DNA from: Saprospiraceae bacterium
GTDB taxonomy: Bacteria > Bacteroidota > Bacteroidia > Chitinophagales > Saprospiraceae
Direction of reading: 5' to 3'
Assembly (NCBI GenBank): GCA_019187365.1
Contig: JABARE010000003.1
Span: 62,001 to 126,000, forward strand
Length of the DNA stretch: 64,000 nucleotides
Shown here: piece by piece, positions 50,841-59,520 of the stretch
Numbering within the stretch: position 1 is the first letter of the stretch
Layout: each line of letters begins with the position of its first letter
The notes under the pieces: generated by a model
Told to the model about the DNA's origin: nothing
Database searches by the model: none
What the model saw: the letters and a program-made list of their open reading frames with translations, nothing else
Translations under genes and position numbers: made by a program

Positions 50841-51307
50841 AGGCGCAAAGGCTTGCGTTTGGTCTTTTTAGGTGTTTCCGGCATCCGGTCTTCGAAGTAC
50901 TTGCTTTCCTCCCGGTTCCTTGGGTATTGGCGGATCCCCTCGGGGTTTGGGAGTACAATCACTTCCACACTCGGCGTCTTCAACTCTCCATCGGAGGTCG
51001 ACAGGGTGGCCGGTCCGATGGTGTAAACCCCCGCAGCGGTCGCCTCCAAAGCATAGCTGTAGGTACTGCTCTGGCTGACTTCACCGTTGATTATGGAATA
51101 ACTGGATGCGGTGTTGGGACCCGCTACCACCTGCCAGCCTTCAAAGCGGGGTGGTGTAAAGCGACCCTCTCCGTTGCGAACTTCAAAACGCACCTCGAGG
51201 TAATTGCCGAGTAAAAGACTGTCCGAACTCAGGCTAACGTCGAATTTGACATCCTGGGCAGCCAGTCCGGCAGCCCAAAGGGAAAAAACAATGGCTGCTG
51301 TTTTCAT
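50837..51307 (-). CDS. Short BatD-like protein (N-terminal domain only)
   Basis: This 156-residue exported protein (signal MKTAAIVFSLWAAGLAAQ) corresponds to only the first Ig-like domain of BatD. Compare its RFTPPRFEGWQVVAGPNTASSYSIINGEV and AAGVYTIGPATL with BatD's RFHAPDFGPFQVVSGPSRSLQSSIVNG and RSGRFSLSPARI. It probably arose by partial tandem duplication. The C-terminal tail is basic (TPKKTKRKPLRL) with no membrane anchor. The ATG at 51307 is preferred over a longer frame from 51439. Stop and batD start overlap (ATGA). Confidence 0.82.
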   Translation of the reverse strand: MKTAAIVFSLWAAGLAAQDVKFDVSLSSDSLLLGNYLEVRFEVRNGEGRFTPPRFEGWQVVAGPNTASSYSIINGEVSQSSTYSYALEATAAGVYTIGPATLSTSDGELKTPSVEVIVLPNPEGIRQYPRNREESKYFEDRMPETPKKTKRKPLRL

Positions 51308-51442
51308 GGAATTTCCAATTGACAGTAAAATTAAAAAAACAAAATTGGGTTGACTTTGGTTCGAGCAACTCTGCTGCTGCAAATTGTTAAGGGCACCGAA
51401 AAGGGAAATGGCAGGTATAATCCTCCCCAAGGCTTGCATAAA

Positions 51443-52135
51443 CTACCAGGGTTTGCCGGTGTGTGTTCCAGGTGCTTGGGCTTTTTGAAGTTTCTGGCGG
51501 GTCATTTGATCCTGACGTTCGACCAGCCTGAAAAGTTGGTCCATCTGGTCGTCCCCGAGTTTGGGCTCCGGCGAAGCATTCTCAGGCGCAGGAGTGGGCC
51601 GTGTTTTGCTTTTCCTGTTTTCTTTACTCCCGGAAGGAGGGGTCTCGTTTTCCGAAGACTCGTTGGCTTTGGCAGGAGGTGGTGCAGACCGGGGTTCCTG
51701 TGATGGTTGCTGTATCAACTTTCGCCTGGCCATTGCGTAATTGGCGCGTGCATCTTCGTCGTCGGGGTTGCGCACGAGGGCATCCCGGAAGGCTTCGGTG
51801 CTTTGCGCATAGTCACCGGACCTGAAATAGGCATTTCCGAGGTTGAAATAGGCCCTGGACTGTTGCTCCGGATCCACTGCGGAGTTCAGACTTCTGCGGT
51901 AATGCTCGGCGGCTTCCCCTGCGCGCCCCTGCAGATAAAGACTGTTTCCCGTATTGTAGTGGGTTTTGAACCCGGGCTTCCACTCACCTGCTTTGCGGTA
52001 GCATTCTTCCGCCTCAGCGAACGCGGAATCCCGGTACAGGGCATCGCCCTTGCGAAGGAAATGTCCGGCGTCCTGGGCATTTAGTATACTAACAAACGTT
52101 AGTTTAAAAATGAAGATTGCGGTTGTTGCTTTCAT
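51443..52135 (-). CDS. batC: BatC, TPR protein of the Bat operon
   Basis: This 230-residue exported protein has a signal peptide (MKATTAIFIFKLTFVSILNAQ). Tetratricopeptide repeats follow (residues 25-135, with AFAEAEECYRKAGEWKP, HYNTGNSLYLQGRAGEAAEHYRRSL, YFNLGNAYFRSGDYAQSTEAF). A low-complexity Pro/Ser/Lys segment and a short helical end (DDQMDQLFRLVERQDQMTRQKLQ) complete it, as in BatC. The signal peptide itself contains a dispersed dyad (52088-52103, encoding KLTFVS). The ATG at 52135 overlaps the batB stop (ATGA). Confidence 0.9.
   Translation of the reverse strand: MKATTAIFIFKLTFVSILNAQDAGHFLRKGDALYRDSAFAEAEECYRKAGEWKPGFKTHYNTGNSLYLQGRAGEAAEHYRRSLNSAVDPEQQSRAYFNLGNAYFRSGDYAQSTEAFRDALVRNPDDEDARANYAMARRKLIQQPSQEPRSAPPPAKANESSENETPPSGSKENRKSKTRPTPAPENASPEPKLGDDQMDQLFRLVERQDQMTRQKLQKAQAPGTHTGKPW
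52088..52103. repeat. Dispersed dyad repeat inside the batC signal-peptide codons
   Basis: ACTAACAAACGTTAGT is a perfect six-base inverted repeat with a four-base centre. It encodes Leu-Thr-Phe-Val-Ser in the BatC signal peptide. Confidence 0.6.
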
Positions 52136-53115
52136 GAATTCCTCCTGTAAAAATAACTGTCGGCAAAGAGAAGGCAGCATGCAATGAACAAAAAATACTG
52201 AAAGTAAGAACGGTAGTCGCTGAACGACTGATAGGCAGCTTCCACTCGGGCCAGTGCGTCGAATTTTTTACGCAGCAGCTCAAAATTGCCTTGCCCGTCG
52301 GCCATCTCGAGCATTTCACCTCCGCCACCGCGTGCGAGCGCGGCCAGCAATTCCCGGTCAGGACGCGTCTGGACAGGATTGCCATTGTCGTTTGCGAGTA
52401 CACCACCCCCGGGTGCGGGAACCCATCCACCCGTCTCCGTACCAACGGGCAGGGTAAAAAGAGTGATGCCGGCTCTGTTCAATTTTGCAACCTGGTCAAC
52501 GGCTCCACCTTCGTGGTCCTCGCCGTCGCTCACGAGGAGTACGACTTTGTGATGACCTTGTTCGCGCGCAAACGATTTCTCTGCAAGGGCTAGCGCTCCC
52601 GCAATTCCGGTTCCCTGTGTTCCGAGTTGATCGGGCGTCAAAGCGCCTGCCATCTGGTAAACGGTGGCCAGGTCGGTCGTGAGTGGTGTATGAAGGTAGG
52701 CACCTCCGGCAAAACTGATGAATCCCATGCGCTCTGATGGAAATCGCTCGATAAATTGTTTGATCCAGAGTTTAGAACGCGATAGCCGGTCGGGTTTGAT
52801 GTCTTCGCAAAGCATGCTGCTTGATGCGTCAAGGACAATGAAAACATCAACGTTGCGCGTGCGAACGCTATCGACTTTTTTCCCATACTGTGGATTGGCC
52901 AGCGCTACGATCCCCAGTATGGTAACCGCCAGAAAACCGGCAAATCGCCAGCGGGTGCGGCGGCCGGTGGAGAGGAGGTACTTTTTCAGCACCTGGGCTG
53001 AACCAAGCTTTGCAAGTTTGCGGTCCGCTGCGCGACGGGCATACACAAAGAGAAGGGTCATCAGCGGGATGATTGCCAGGAGATAGAGTTGGGAGCTTGC
53101 TTCAAAACGGAACAT
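52132..53115 (-). CDS. batB: BatB, von Willebrand factor A domain protein
   Basis: This 327-residue inner-membrane protein has two N-terminal helices (LYLLAIIPLMTLLFVYA, FAGFLAVTILGIVALANP). A vWA domain follows with a MIDAS site VDVFIVLDASSSMLCEDIKPDRLSRSK (DxSxS about residue 95) and VVLLVSDGEDHEGGAV. A C-terminal helix completes it (YFQYFLFIACCLLFADSYF). BatA and BatB form large complexes in Leptospira and Bacteroides studies of this operon; the ligand is unknown. It begins two bases after batA's end and overlaps batC. Confidence 0.93.
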   Translation of the reverse strand: MFRFEASSQLYLLAIIPLMTLLFVYARRAADRKLAKLGSAQVLKKYLLSTGRRTRWRFAGFLAVTILGIVALANPQYGKKVDSVRTRNVDVFIVLDASSSMLCEDIKPDRLSRSKLWIKQFIERFPSERMGFISFAGGAYLHTPLTTDLATVYQMAGALTPDQLGTQGTGIAGALALAEKSFAREQGHHKVVLLVSDGEDHEGGAVDQVAKLNRAGITLFTLPVGTETGGWVPAPGGGVLANDNGNPVQTRPDRELLAALARGGGGEMLEMADGQGNFELLRKKFDALARVEAAYQSFSDYRSYFQYFLFIACCLLFADSYFYRRNS

Positions 53116-53116
53116 A

Positions 53117-54124
53117 TCAGCAGAGGGTTCTCAATGTAGTGAATCTAAGGATCCATTCAGCAGCTAACAAGGCAAGGGCCATCCATACCAATGGGCGGAA
53201 TCCTTCCGCGTAGCGCTTGATGTAGCGGATCTCCACCCTGGTTTTTTCGAGACGATCGATCTCCGCGTAGATCTCCGCGAGCTTTTCGGCATTGGTCGCG
53301 CGATAGTATTGACCACCGGTCGACCGGCTCACCTGGCGCAAGAGATTTTCGTCGATGTTGACGGGGGCCATTCCAAATGCGTATTCGCCGTCTGCGCTGC
53401 GGCCAACCGGAGACCATGCTTCCCCGTTGCTGCCGACTCCGATTGCGTAAATTTTTACATTGAGCTTTTTAGCCAGTTCCGTTGCCACACCGGGAGAGAT
53501 GTCTCCTGCGTTATTGACCCCGTCCGTGATCAGGATGATCACTTTACTTCGCGCCGAATCGCTGCGGAGCCGGTTGACAGCGGAGGCGATCCCCATTCCG
53601 ATGGCCGTTCCGTCTTCGAGCATGCCACATCGCAATTCATGCAACAGCGCGGCAAGTGCGTCATGGTCTGTGGTTAGAGGACATTGAGTAAACGCTTCTC
53701 CTGAGAATGCCGTCAATCCGATGCGATCGTATGGTCGCTTGGAAACAAACTCCTGAGCAACCGCTTTGCTTACTTCGAGCCGGTTGGGCTGAAAGTCCTG
53801 GCTTAGCATGGATGACGAGAGGTCCAGGACGAGGAATATGGCGATGCCTTCAGCATTGAGCTTCTCCTCGCGCAGCAGCCACTGTGGCCGGGCAAGCGCA
53901 AGAACAAATAACACAAAAACTAACAAACGTACGTAAGGTAATCCCTTCATGCATCGTACGCGCCACGTCACCGCAGGAGGAATGCCGTTCAGTGACGGAA
54001 ACTGAAGAGCATTGTCTGTTGCAGGCCCGCGGTGGTGCAGGCGGACAAAGAGCCAGGGTAAGAGTACCAGCAGGATGAGCATCGCCGGGGATGCCCAGGT
54101 GAGCCGTTCCCAGATCATCTCCAT
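53117..54124 (-). CDS. batA: BatA, von Willebrand factor A domain protein
   Basis: This 335-residue inner-membrane protein has two N-terminal helices (WASPAMLILLVLLPWLFVRL, LPYVRLLVFVLFVLALARP). A vWA domain follows with MIDAS FLVLDLSSSMLSQDFQPNRLEVSK (about residue 97) and VIILITDGVNNAGD, with a C-terminal helix (LVWMALALLAAEWILRF). The N-terminal RPQW/RLEVSK features match BatA. A dispersed dyad (53919-53939) lies in the second membrane helix codons. Its start overlaps the preceding 432-residue gene by ten bases, and batB follows two bases later. Confidence 0.93.
   Translation of the reverse strand: MEMIWERLTWASPAMLILLVLLPWLFVRLHHRGPATDNALQFPSLNGIPPAVTWRVRCMKGLPYVRLLVFVLFVLALARPQWLLREEKLNAEGIAIFLVLDLSSSMLSQDFQPNRLEVSKAVAQEFVSKRPYDRIGLTAFSGEAFTQCPLTTDHDALAALLHELRCGMLEDGTAIGMGIASAVNRLRSDSARSKVIILITDGVNNAGDISPGVATELAKKLNVKIYAIGVGSNGEAWSPVGRSADGEYAFGMAPVNIDENLLRQVSRSTGGQYYRATNAEKLAEIYAEIDRLEKTRVEIRYIKRYAEGFRPLVWMALALLAAEWILRFTTLRTLC
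53919..53939. repeat. Dispersed dyad repeat inside batA
   Basis: ACTAACAAACGTACGTAAGGT resembles the dyad with a TA inserted near its centre. It encodes part of a membrane helix (PYVRLLVF). Confidence 0.45.
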
Positions 54125-55413
54125 CTGCCGGATATTTTGCGCAGGGCTATCCTGCCGTTTGCGTCCACCCCAAAGATCCCACGGGCGAACAGTCGTTCGC
54201 CCCTGAGGAGTCCGGCAACGGCGATCAAGGGAAGAAAAATTGCAAGGAAGGGAGCCGCCAGCAGTGGAAGGGCCAGTTTCCAGAATCGGCTGCGGCCACT
54301 ACCGAGGATGCCTGCTTGCCAGCGGTGAAAACTTCCCGTATGCAGGTGGTGCAACTGCACCCAGGAAGTGGGAAGTAAATAGTGATGGGAACTCAGCAGT
54401 CCGCGATGCAATACGATCTCTTCCAGACCGGAGGAATCTGGAAGGGCAGCCACCAGTTTCTCTGGGATGGCCGCATTCGGATCGGCAAACTGATTGGCTA
54501 CGGCAGCTTCGAGCAGGGTGTGATAGCGTGGAAGGTTTTGCGCCAACAGACGCTCGCTGAGTGGACGGTGCGTACGAATGAAACGCTCAACGAGTGACAT
54601 AAAGGTGTCGTGTGCGCCAATTTCAGGTATGCGTTGAGCAAATTTGACCGCATCACACCGGCGCAAAAAGAGCAAGAGGTCTTCTGAATGTTCAAGTGCA
54701 GGATGGTGGTCGGACATCAGTTTCGCAGTTTCTGCTGTGGTAGAGGCGCGCGCCGGAAGGAACAGGCCTTCTTCAAGAAAGTTCCTCGCGATGGAACTCA
54801 ACGCGTCGTAAAATGGTCCGACCTGACCGCGTTGCCAAAGTTGAGCAGCCCGGAGTTTTTCAAGAGCATCCAGGGCGCGAGTTGCCGCATCCTGCAGCTT
54901 GGGAGGCTCGTAGCCATAAACCCGCAATTGATCCGCACGAAAAAACTGCCAAAGCACCACCAACAGCAACACAACAAAAAGCAAGGCGGCAATGCGCAGC
55001 AACAAACCTTGCAGGCCGGCCGGAGTCGTCTCAATGTCTTTTATTGTTCTCAACTCGCCGGGATCACCTAAAGGGAAATGAACGTACAGGCTTTCCGCTG
55101 CTGATCCGGGAATGGCCGGCAAGGCAAATCCACCGGTGTCGAAGGCGGCAAAGCGAATGTGCCGGATGTAGGCATTCTGACTTTTATTCCATTCGCCGCG
55201 GTCAAGCACTTCGAAACCACTCAGGGTGTCGATCCATCGGAGCAGTGTATCTGCCATAAGGGTATCCACTGCTTGCACATGCAAATGCTGTTGGCCGCCA
55301 AGAACCATGGTTCCGGAATCTGGTCTGCATCTAAAGTCTTGCGCCAATGCACCGTTTGTGAAATAGAGGTAAATGGCGAAGATCATTGTCATTGGTTTCA
55401 TTGCCCACCTCAT
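54115..55413 (-). CDS. Bat operon membrane protein of unknown function
   Basis: This 432-residue protein sits where a DUF4381-like or BatD-like membrane protein is usual, between DUF58 and batA. It has a signal peptide (MIFAIYLYFTNGALAQ) and an Ig-like periplasmic domain (to about 125). A membrane helix (LLLRIAALLFVVLLLVVLWQFF, about 135-157) and a helical cytoplasmic domain follow (YDALSSIARNFLEEGLFLPARASTTAETAKL). A second hydrophobic pair sits near the C-terminus (KLALPLLAAPFLAIFLPLIAVAGLL). No catalytic motif is visible. It starts one base past the DUF58 stop and overlaps batA by ten bases, so it belongs to the operon. Confidence 0.75.
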   Translation of the reverse strand: MRWAMKPMTMIFAIYLYFTNGALAQDFRCRPDSGTMVLGGQQHLHVQAVDTLMADTLLRWIDTLSGFEVLDRGEWNKSQNAYIRHIRFAAFDTGGFALPAIPGSAAESLYVHFPLGDPGELRTIKDIETTPAGLQGLLLRIAALLFVVLLLVVLWQFFRADQLRVYGYEPPKLQDAATRALDALEKLRAAQLWQRGQVGPFYDALSSIARNFLEEGLFLPARASTTAETAKLMSDHHPALEHSEDLLLFLRRCDAVKFAQRIPEIGAHDTFMSLVERFIRTHRPLSERLLAQNLPRYHTLLEAAVANQFADPNAAIPEKLVAALPDSSGLEEIVLHRGLLSSHHYLLPTSWVQLHHLHTGSFHRWQAGILGSGRSRFWKLALPLLAAPFLAIFLPLIAVAGLLRGERLFARGIFGVDANGRIALRKISGRWR

Positions 55414-55414
55414 G

Positions 55415-56284
55415 TTATTTGCGCTTTTTGAAAAAGCCGAGCAGGGATTTTACCAGAGGTACACCCGGATCGAGGTCAAGAAAATCGGCGCGAGCCCGGA
55501 TGAATTGTTCGCGCACGGACTGGCTGTGTTGTGCGCAGGAACGCCGGTAGCTTTCAGCCCATGAGGGCTTTGATGTGTCCACGAGCATTTCATACCCCTC
55601 CTCGAGATCCATTAGCGGCAACAACCCGGCAACCGGCAGTTCCCTTTCCAGCACATCTCGGATTTGCAGTCCAATGAGTTCGTGACGTCGTGCCGCGATG
55701 CGCAGCGTTGCCTCCGGCAGCGGCGCGTGAAAATCGGACATCAAAAATGCAATGCAGCGTTTGGACTGCACGCGGCTGAGGTGCTGCAGAGGCAAATGAA
55801 AGTCAGTGCTGCCGGAATCCGATCGACGCACCAGCAATTCGCGGATGATGCGCAACAGGTGCTGTCGTCCCTTTTTCGGCGGCAGGTAGAGGTGGATGCG
55901 GTCGCTGAAGAGGATCAAGCCTGTTTTGTCGTGATTCTGATTTGCCGAAAAGGCAAGCACGGCGGCCAATTCGGTCTGCCATTGACGCTTTTCACTTTCC
56001 GATGAGCCAAAGTTCATCGAACGGCTGATGTCGGCCATGATCAATAGGGTAAGCTCTCGCTCCTCTTCAAAAACTTTTACCTGGGTCTGCCCGGTGCGCG
56101 CCGTTACGTTCCAATCGATGTGGCGGACGTCGTCGCCGTATTGGTATTCGCGCACTTCGGAAAACGACATGCCCCTGCCTTTGAAGCTGCTGTGGTAGGC
56201 ACCTGAAAACAATTGCTGGCTGAGGCTCCGGGTGCGGATTTCAATCTGCCTTACCTTGCGGTATATTTCCTGCGCCTCCGTCAT
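55415..56284 (-). CDS. DUF58 domain protein of the Bat operon
   Basis: This 289-residue cytoplasmic protein has the DUF58 text RSLSQQLFSGAYHSSFKGRGMSFSEVREYQYGDDVRHIDWNVTARTG, where DVRHIDWN is diagnostic. A degenerate vWA-like fold follows (LTLLIMADISRSMNFGSS, TGLILFSDRIHLYLPPKKGRQHLLRII). It is thought to work with the MoxR ATPase upstream in assembling partner proteins. It starts three bases after the 444-residue gene and lies one base before the next gene. Confidence 0.92.
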   Translation of the reverse strand: MTEAQEIYRKVRQIEIRTRSLSQQLFSGAYHSSFKGRGMSFSEVREYQYGDDVRHIDWNVTARTGQTQVKVFEEERELTLLIMADISRSMNFGSSESEKRQWQTELAAVLAFSANQNHDKTGLILFSDRIHLYLPPKKGRQHLLRIIRELLVRRSDSGSTDFHLPLQHLSRVQSKRCIAFLMSDFHAPLPEATLRIAARRHELIGLQIRDVLERELPVAGLLPLMDLEEGYEMLVDTSKPSWAESYRRSCAQHSQSVREQFIRARADFLDLDPGVPLVKSLLGFFKKRK

Positions 56285-56287
56285 GCT

Positions 56288-57622
56288 TCAGTAGAGTTTG
56301 CGCAATGGGCCAAGTTTGCGAACGTGTTGCTCCAAAAGTGCATATGGAATAATGATTTTGCGCATGCCCCAGATCCGGTTAAAATCAGAACTAAAGCAGA
56401 AACCCTCCGGCCGCAAGGTCCAGTTTTTGAATGGCTCGTGCTCGAGATACATCCTGAAGCGCCCAGAGCTGTTTACGCTCATCATTTCCTGTTTTTTCCA
56501 GGAAATGAACTCCTCAAAATATTTGGTGTAGTCGAATTCCTTTTCAAAGCAATCCTCCAGGCTGACGATCCGCTTTGCCTTACGGTCATAGGTGAATGCA
56601 AGGTTGCGGTCTCCTTCGCTCCACGGCTCTGAAAAGCGAAAAATCCCGCTCACCCAATCGCGATGCACCCATTCGACATCTGTAAATACGCTGTAATGCT
56701 GCGTTTGCTCTGGTACCGACTGTTGATGGTAATGGACGACCTGACCACTCCACTGATCTAAAAATCCGGAGATCCAAAGGTCAAAGTCCCGGTCTCCTGT
56801 CTGCAAATACTCCGCGTAGATCCTGATGCCTGGCAGGCTTATATTTTTGCATACCATGGGATGCTCTCCTGCCAGTTCCCAGCTTTCCTCGATGGGATAT
56901 CGATCTTTAAACATTTCAACCATTGCGAACTGCCGTCCGGATTTTTTTTCGAGTTGAAACTCCTTTATCCGTTCGCCAAAATAATCGTGAAGTCGGAGCT
57001 TAATCCGCTCACAGGCAGGGTCGACGCAGTCGCCGCTGACCATGAATCCTGTCAGTTTGTCGGGAGTGCTCACCGTGCCGTATATGCGCTGGTCTGTGTC
57101 GCTTTGGAGTTGCACAAGGACGGCCGTCTGGTCCATGATTCCGGTCAGCGTTTTGTACCAGCGCCTGGCCGGGCATTGGAGAGCGGCAAAGCCGTCGCGA
57201 GGAGTTTTTTCAAATTCGATGTAAATGCCAGTCGACTTGCCGGGGTCCATAAAGCGGGCCTTCAGTCCGGAGCGGTTCACCTGTGCCAGTAAAAATCCCT
57301 TATGCTCCCATTCTTCATCCTGCACTACGAGCTTGAAATCTTCGGGATGGTAGCGCCCCTCCACGTAATAGCTTTGCTGCTGACTGGTTTGTTCAAGCAG
57401 GCCCTTGTAAGAAGTGAGGTCGTAGCCGAGGGTGAGCAGATAAGGCTCCCCGTTGCTCCCAATGCCCGAGTAGAGGTGGATCCACACGCCCTTGTTTTTT
57501 GCCCCGAAGAGGTCGATGATGTGCTGAATGCGCTGCGAGGGATCCTGGATCTGAGCGCTGACTGGTGCCAGCAGCCCAAAAAGGAGCCCCGTACAAAGAA
57601 GCTTGCGAACGTTTGTTAGCAT
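56288..57622 (-). CDS. Exported protein of unknown function within the Bat operon
   Basis: I do not recognise this 444-residue protein. It begins MLTNVRKLLCTGLLFGLLAPVSAQ, a signal peptide. The body includes KGVWIHLYSGIGSNGEPYLLTLGYD and WKTL-type aromatic strands, and an end IIIPYALLEQHVRKLGPL. It appears to be a beta-rich soluble or surface protein. Genes of this kind are not part of the standard moxR-DUF58-batABCD set, so the insertion is unusual. The ATG at 57622 is chosen; the TTG at 57640 overlaps moxR. Its first codons coincide with a dispersed dyad (57603-57622). Confidence 0.7.
   Translation of the reverse strand: MLTNVRKLLCTGLLFGLLAPVSAQIQDPSQRIQHIIDLFGAKNKGVWIHLYSGIGSNGEPYLLTLGYDLTSYKGLLEQTSQQQSYYVEGRYHPEDFKLVVQDEEWEHKGFLLAQVNRSGLKARFMDPGKSTGIYIEFEKTPRDGFAALQCPARRWYKTLTGIMDQTAVLVQLQSDTDQRIYGTVSTPDKLTGFMVSGDCVDPACERIKLRLHDYFGERIKEFQLEKKSGRQFAMVEMFKDRYPIEESWELAGEHPMVCKNISLPGIRIYAEYLQTGDRDFDLWISGFLDQWSGQVVHYHQQSVPEQTQHYSVFTDVEWVHRDWVSGIFRFSEPWSEGDRNLAFTYDRKAKRIVSLEDCFEKEFDYTKYFEEFISWKKQEMMSVNSSGRFRMYLEHEPFKNWTLRPEGFCFSSDFNRIWGMRKIIIPYALLEQHVRKLGPLRKLY
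57603..57622. repeat. Dispersed dyad repeat covering a start codon
   Basis: TTGCGAACGTTTGTTAGCAT, read on the minus strand, begins with the ATG of the exported-protein gene and encodes Met-Leu-Thr-Asn-Val-Arg-Lys. It lies four bases from the moxR stop codon. Confidence 0.65.
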
Positions 57623-57626
57623 TTCG

Positions 57627-58625
57627 TCAGGGTACTTCAACTTTGGAGAGAATGTGAGTGATCAGTTCGTCCTGGTGGATATCTTCAGCCTCCGCTTCGT
57701 AACTCAGCCCGATGCGGTGGCGGAGTACGTCCCGGCAAACCTGCTGAACGTCATCGGGGATCACGAAGCCGCGGCGCTGCATGAAAGCGTAAACTTTGCT
57801 GGCCAGGGCCAGGTAAATGCTTGCACGGGGTGAGGCTCCGTGCTGGAAGTACCCTGCGAGGTCCTTCAGGCCGCAAGCAGCTGGATTTCTCGTAGCAAAT
57901 ACGAGCTGGAGCAGGTAACGTTCGATGCGCTCGTCCATGTAGATCTTCAATGCGGCGCGCCGTGCTCTGAGAATGTCATCCGGGTGTACCACAGGTTCAA
58001 CCACCTGGTCGATGGCACCGCTGAGATTTCGCCTGACGATTTCGCGCTCCTCTTCAAACCCGGGATAACTTACGATGATCTTCATCATGAAGCGGTCGGT
58101 TTGGGCTTCTGGTAGGGGATAGGTGCCTTCCTGCTCAATGGGGTTTTGGGTGGCAAGGACCAGGAAGGGTTCCTCCAGCGGAAACCGTTCTCGACCGATG
58201 GTCACCTGCTTTTCCTGCATGGCTTCCAAAAGGGCGGACTGCACTTTTGCCGGAGCCCTGTTGATCTCGTCGGCAAGGATGAAATTGGAAAAAATGGGAC
58301 CCTTTCTCACAGAAAACTGGTGGTCGGCAGGATTGTAAACGAGGGTGCCGAGAATGTCGGCAGGAAGGAGGTCGGGTGTGAATTGTATCCGTTGGAATCC
58401 GGCATCGACGCAACGAGCCAGCGTCTTGATGGCCAGGGTTTTGGCCAGACCCGGCATGCCTTCTAGCAACAAATGACCTCCCGACAACAGGCCCAGGACC
58501 AGCCTCCCAATCAGGTAGTCCTGTCCAACCAGCACCCGGCGCTGTTGTTCCAGAAGGCGCTCGACAAAGGCACTTTCAATCTGAATCTGCTGATGTATGG
58601 CTTCAATTTCAAGATTTTGGGACAT
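57627..58625 (-). CDS. moxR: MoxR family AAA+ ATPase
   Basis: MoxR ATPases work as chaperones for vWA proteins. The 332-residue protein has Walker A GMPGLAKTLAIKTL (about residues 56-69, with the MoxR-type A before KT), LADEINRAPAKVQSALLEAM (Walker B), LATQNPIEQEGTYPLPEAQTDRFM (sensor 1 and arginine finger region) and a C-terminal lid (HGASPRASIYLALAS). It is the first gene of the Bat operon on the minus strand and is divergent from the gene at 58695. Confidence 0.95.
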   Translation of the reverse strand: MSQNLEIEAIHQQIQIESAFVERLLEQQRRVLVGQDYLIGRLVLGLLSGGHLLLEGMPGLAKTLAIKTLARCVDAGFQRIQFTPDLLPADILGTLVYNPADHQFSVRKGPIFSNFILADEINRAPAKVQSALLEAMQEKQVTIGRERFPLEEPFLVLATQNPIEQEGTYPLPEAQTDRFMMKIIVSYPGFEEEREIVRRNLSGAIDQVVEPVVHPDDILRARRAALKIYMDERIERYLLQLVFATRNPAACGLKDLAGYFQHGASPRASIYLALASKVYAFMQRRGFVIPDDVQQVCRDVLRHRIGLSYEAEAEDIHQDELITHILSKVEVP

Positions 58626-58694
58626 GGCATGCTAAAGTTTTCGGTGACAGACGGCGAAATTACCAACTTTGCGTTTACAGCTAAAGTCGTTGCC

Positions 58695-59399
58695 ATGGCG
58701 AAAAACGCTATTTTGATGCGCAGAGCAGCTATGCTTTTGGGGGTTTTAGGCTTCTTTAACACTTCCACCCTGATGTCGCAGATTGCGGTGGAAAGGATTT
58801 CCGGCGGTATGGCCATCCGCAAACTGCATTCCGGCACATTGCTGGTCAGGCTTGAGTCGCACGAAAAGAAGATCGCACTGCTCGAAAAACTGGCAGAATC
58901 TGCCGATTGTGACGAAAAATGCAGGACCAGGCGAAAGCGGGAATCCGACGAGATCAGCGCAGGCCGCGATCGTTTCAATAGGGCTTTTATGAAGGCCTTC
59001 TCCGGTCATTATCATTTTAGCAGGGTGTATTTCTATTACGACCGGGACCATCGGGCTTTACAAAGTCAGGGTTTTGGTGGGCGCTATTTTCTCGACGACA
59101 GCTTGAGGTTCATGGATGCCGGTCCATTTTCTGCAGACAGCATCCTGCTGCTTGTACGCGACAAGACTCCCGGAAGTGCCGCCGAGGGATGGCTACTGAA
59201 GCAGCCTGACAACCAGCCACTCCCTCCGGACTTTCCCTACCTGACCATTAATAATTACAAGACGCTGGTCAACTATTTCTCAGATAGCGACCACGTCAAT
59301 AAAAACTGTAAATACCTCGTCCGGAAACTCAATAAAACACTGGTCCGGTATTACAGCGAAGCGGAAAGACGTCGCCAGGAAGCGACACTGCTCCGTTGA
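58695..59399 (+). CDS. Exported hypothetical protein, 234 aa
   Basis: I do not recognise a family. The ATG at 58695 gives MAKNAILMRRAAMLLGVLGFF, a signal sequence ending near STLMSQ (a second ATG at 58716 is also possible). The mature part has charged helical stretches with two cysteines (CDEKCRTRRKRESDEISAG) and aromatic segments (SGHYHFSRVYFYYDRDH, YFLDDSLRFMDAGPF), then ends in a basic helix (YLVRKLNKTLVRYYSEAERRRQE). It is transcribed divergently from moxR with about 70 bases between. A related dyad, ACTAATTATCGTTAGT, follows 30 bases after its stop. Confidence 0.6.
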   Translation: MAKNAILMRRAAMLLGVLGFFNTSTLMSQIAVERISGGMAIRKLHSGTLLVRLESHEKKIALLEKLAESADCDEKCRTRRKRESDEISAGRDRFNRAFMKAFSGHYHFSRVYFYYDRDHRALQSQGFGGRYFLDDSLRFMDAGPFSADSILLLVRDKTPGSAAEGWLLKQPDNQPLPPDFPYLTINNYKTLVNYFSDSDHVNKNCKYLVRKLNKTLVRYYSEAERRRQEATLLR

Positions 59400-59520
59400 T
59401 GTGCGTATTGAAAAAATGGAGTCAAAAAACTAATTATCGTTAGTTGATGGATTGAACTGTTGGAAACCCGGTTCCATTTCCAGAGTATGGCAAAGTGTCA
59501 GTTTCCCAGAGGTCAGTTTT

